DNA of 20,867 bases from a virus. The number at the start of each line of letters is the position of its first letter. Position 1 is the stretch's first letter. Location: positions 1 to 20,867 of IMG/VR virus record IMGVR_UViG_3300032285_002576, one strand, 5' to 3'. Of this stretch, positions 20,740-20,867 are shown piece after piece. The notes under the pieces are model-generated. The model was given only the letters and a program-made list of their open reading frames with translations. It was not told the DNA's origin and searched no databases. Both the position numbers and the translations under genes were made by a program.

Positions 20740-20750
20740 ACTATTAGATT

Positions 20751-20867
20751 ATGGCAAAGTATGGTTCTGGGCTCTATGGAGTCTCCAAGTATGGTGAAAG
20801 ATTAGTAAGCTATGTTTACTATTCTTCCAACATTCGTGGACTTGCATTTCAGTATGGTGCTATATCC
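20751..20867 (+). CDS. Start of a YG-repeat structural protein (3' end outside window)
   Basis: A frame starting ATG at 20751 runs to the window end (39 codons seen). It begins AKYGSGLYGVSKYGERLVSY, with YG repeats as in phage tail proteins that carry YGxGxYG runs. No ribosome binding site is seen before the ATG. It may be a tail-fibre or baseplate protein; too little is visible to say more. Confidence 0.55.
   Translation, partial: MAKYGSGLYGVSKYGERLVSYVYYSSNIRGLAFQYGAIS

Noticed and set aside
20737-20742. TAAACT before the ATG at 20751 as a leaderless promoter
   Set aside because: It matches only the loose TAnnnT pattern, which is frequent by chance, and has no TGn extension.
1-20867. tRNA genes, CRISPR arrays, insertion sequences or integrase/att sites
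   Set aside because: None was recognised on reading: no cloverleaf-like segments, no spaced repeats, no transposase or integrase motifs.

Overview
The window is a stretch of the late (virion) gene region of a tailed bacteriophage with a contractile tail. A tail sheath (8159-9739), a T4 gp19-like tail tube (9753-10382), a tape measure (11365-14247), a LysM baseplate protein, a hub, a spike, a gp25-like wedge and a baseplate J-like protein follow each other in canonical myovirus order. All genes are on the + strand and most are joined by ATGA, TAATG or TGATG overlaps, so translation is probably coupled. The host is inferred, not seen. Peptidoglycan-cutting domains in the tape measure, an apparently leaderless promoter (1816-1824), small Cys/Lys-rich proteins and moderately A+T-leaning codon use would fit a phage of a (freshwater) actinobacterium. 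No terminase, portal or capsid gene is present, so virus class rests on the tail genes.

Layout. (1) 1-1818: the C-terminal TPR part of a probable glycosyltransferase, then three short virion-surface or fibre-like proteins; the last has two long Thr-Pro linkers and a Cys-rich tip. (2) 1831-4387: an accessory block with its own promoter: PAPS-dependent sulfotransferase, a six-Cys zinc-ribbon protein, a 2-oxoglutarate/Fe(II) oxygenase, an APS kinase fused to an HxGH nucleotidyltransferase, and a DUF2061 membrane protein. This looks like a sulfation module: APS kinase makes PAPS and the sulfotransferase spends it. (3) 4422-6928: a probable neck protein, decoration or fibre-like proteins (one collagen-like), and a tightly coupled run of very small proteins that are Lys-rich, Cys-rich or acidic, closed by a strong intrinsic terminator (6935-6956). 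(4) 7032-8111: a small protein, a tail-completion-like protein and a tail-terminator-like protein. (5) 8159-20867: tail sheath, tube, tail assembly chaperone, tape measure, baseplate and fibre genes; the last gene runs off the window.

The two observations most worth following are the sulfation cassette set between virion surface genes, and a probable programmed +1 frameshift at the end of the tail assembly chaperone gene. There an ORF of more than 40 codons without a start codon continues in the +1 frame from a UUU-C site (11212-11215) and ends just before the tape measure. A third is the pair of 41-bp identical repeats in the Thr-Pro linkers, placed so that recombination would remove exactly 102 codons in frame.
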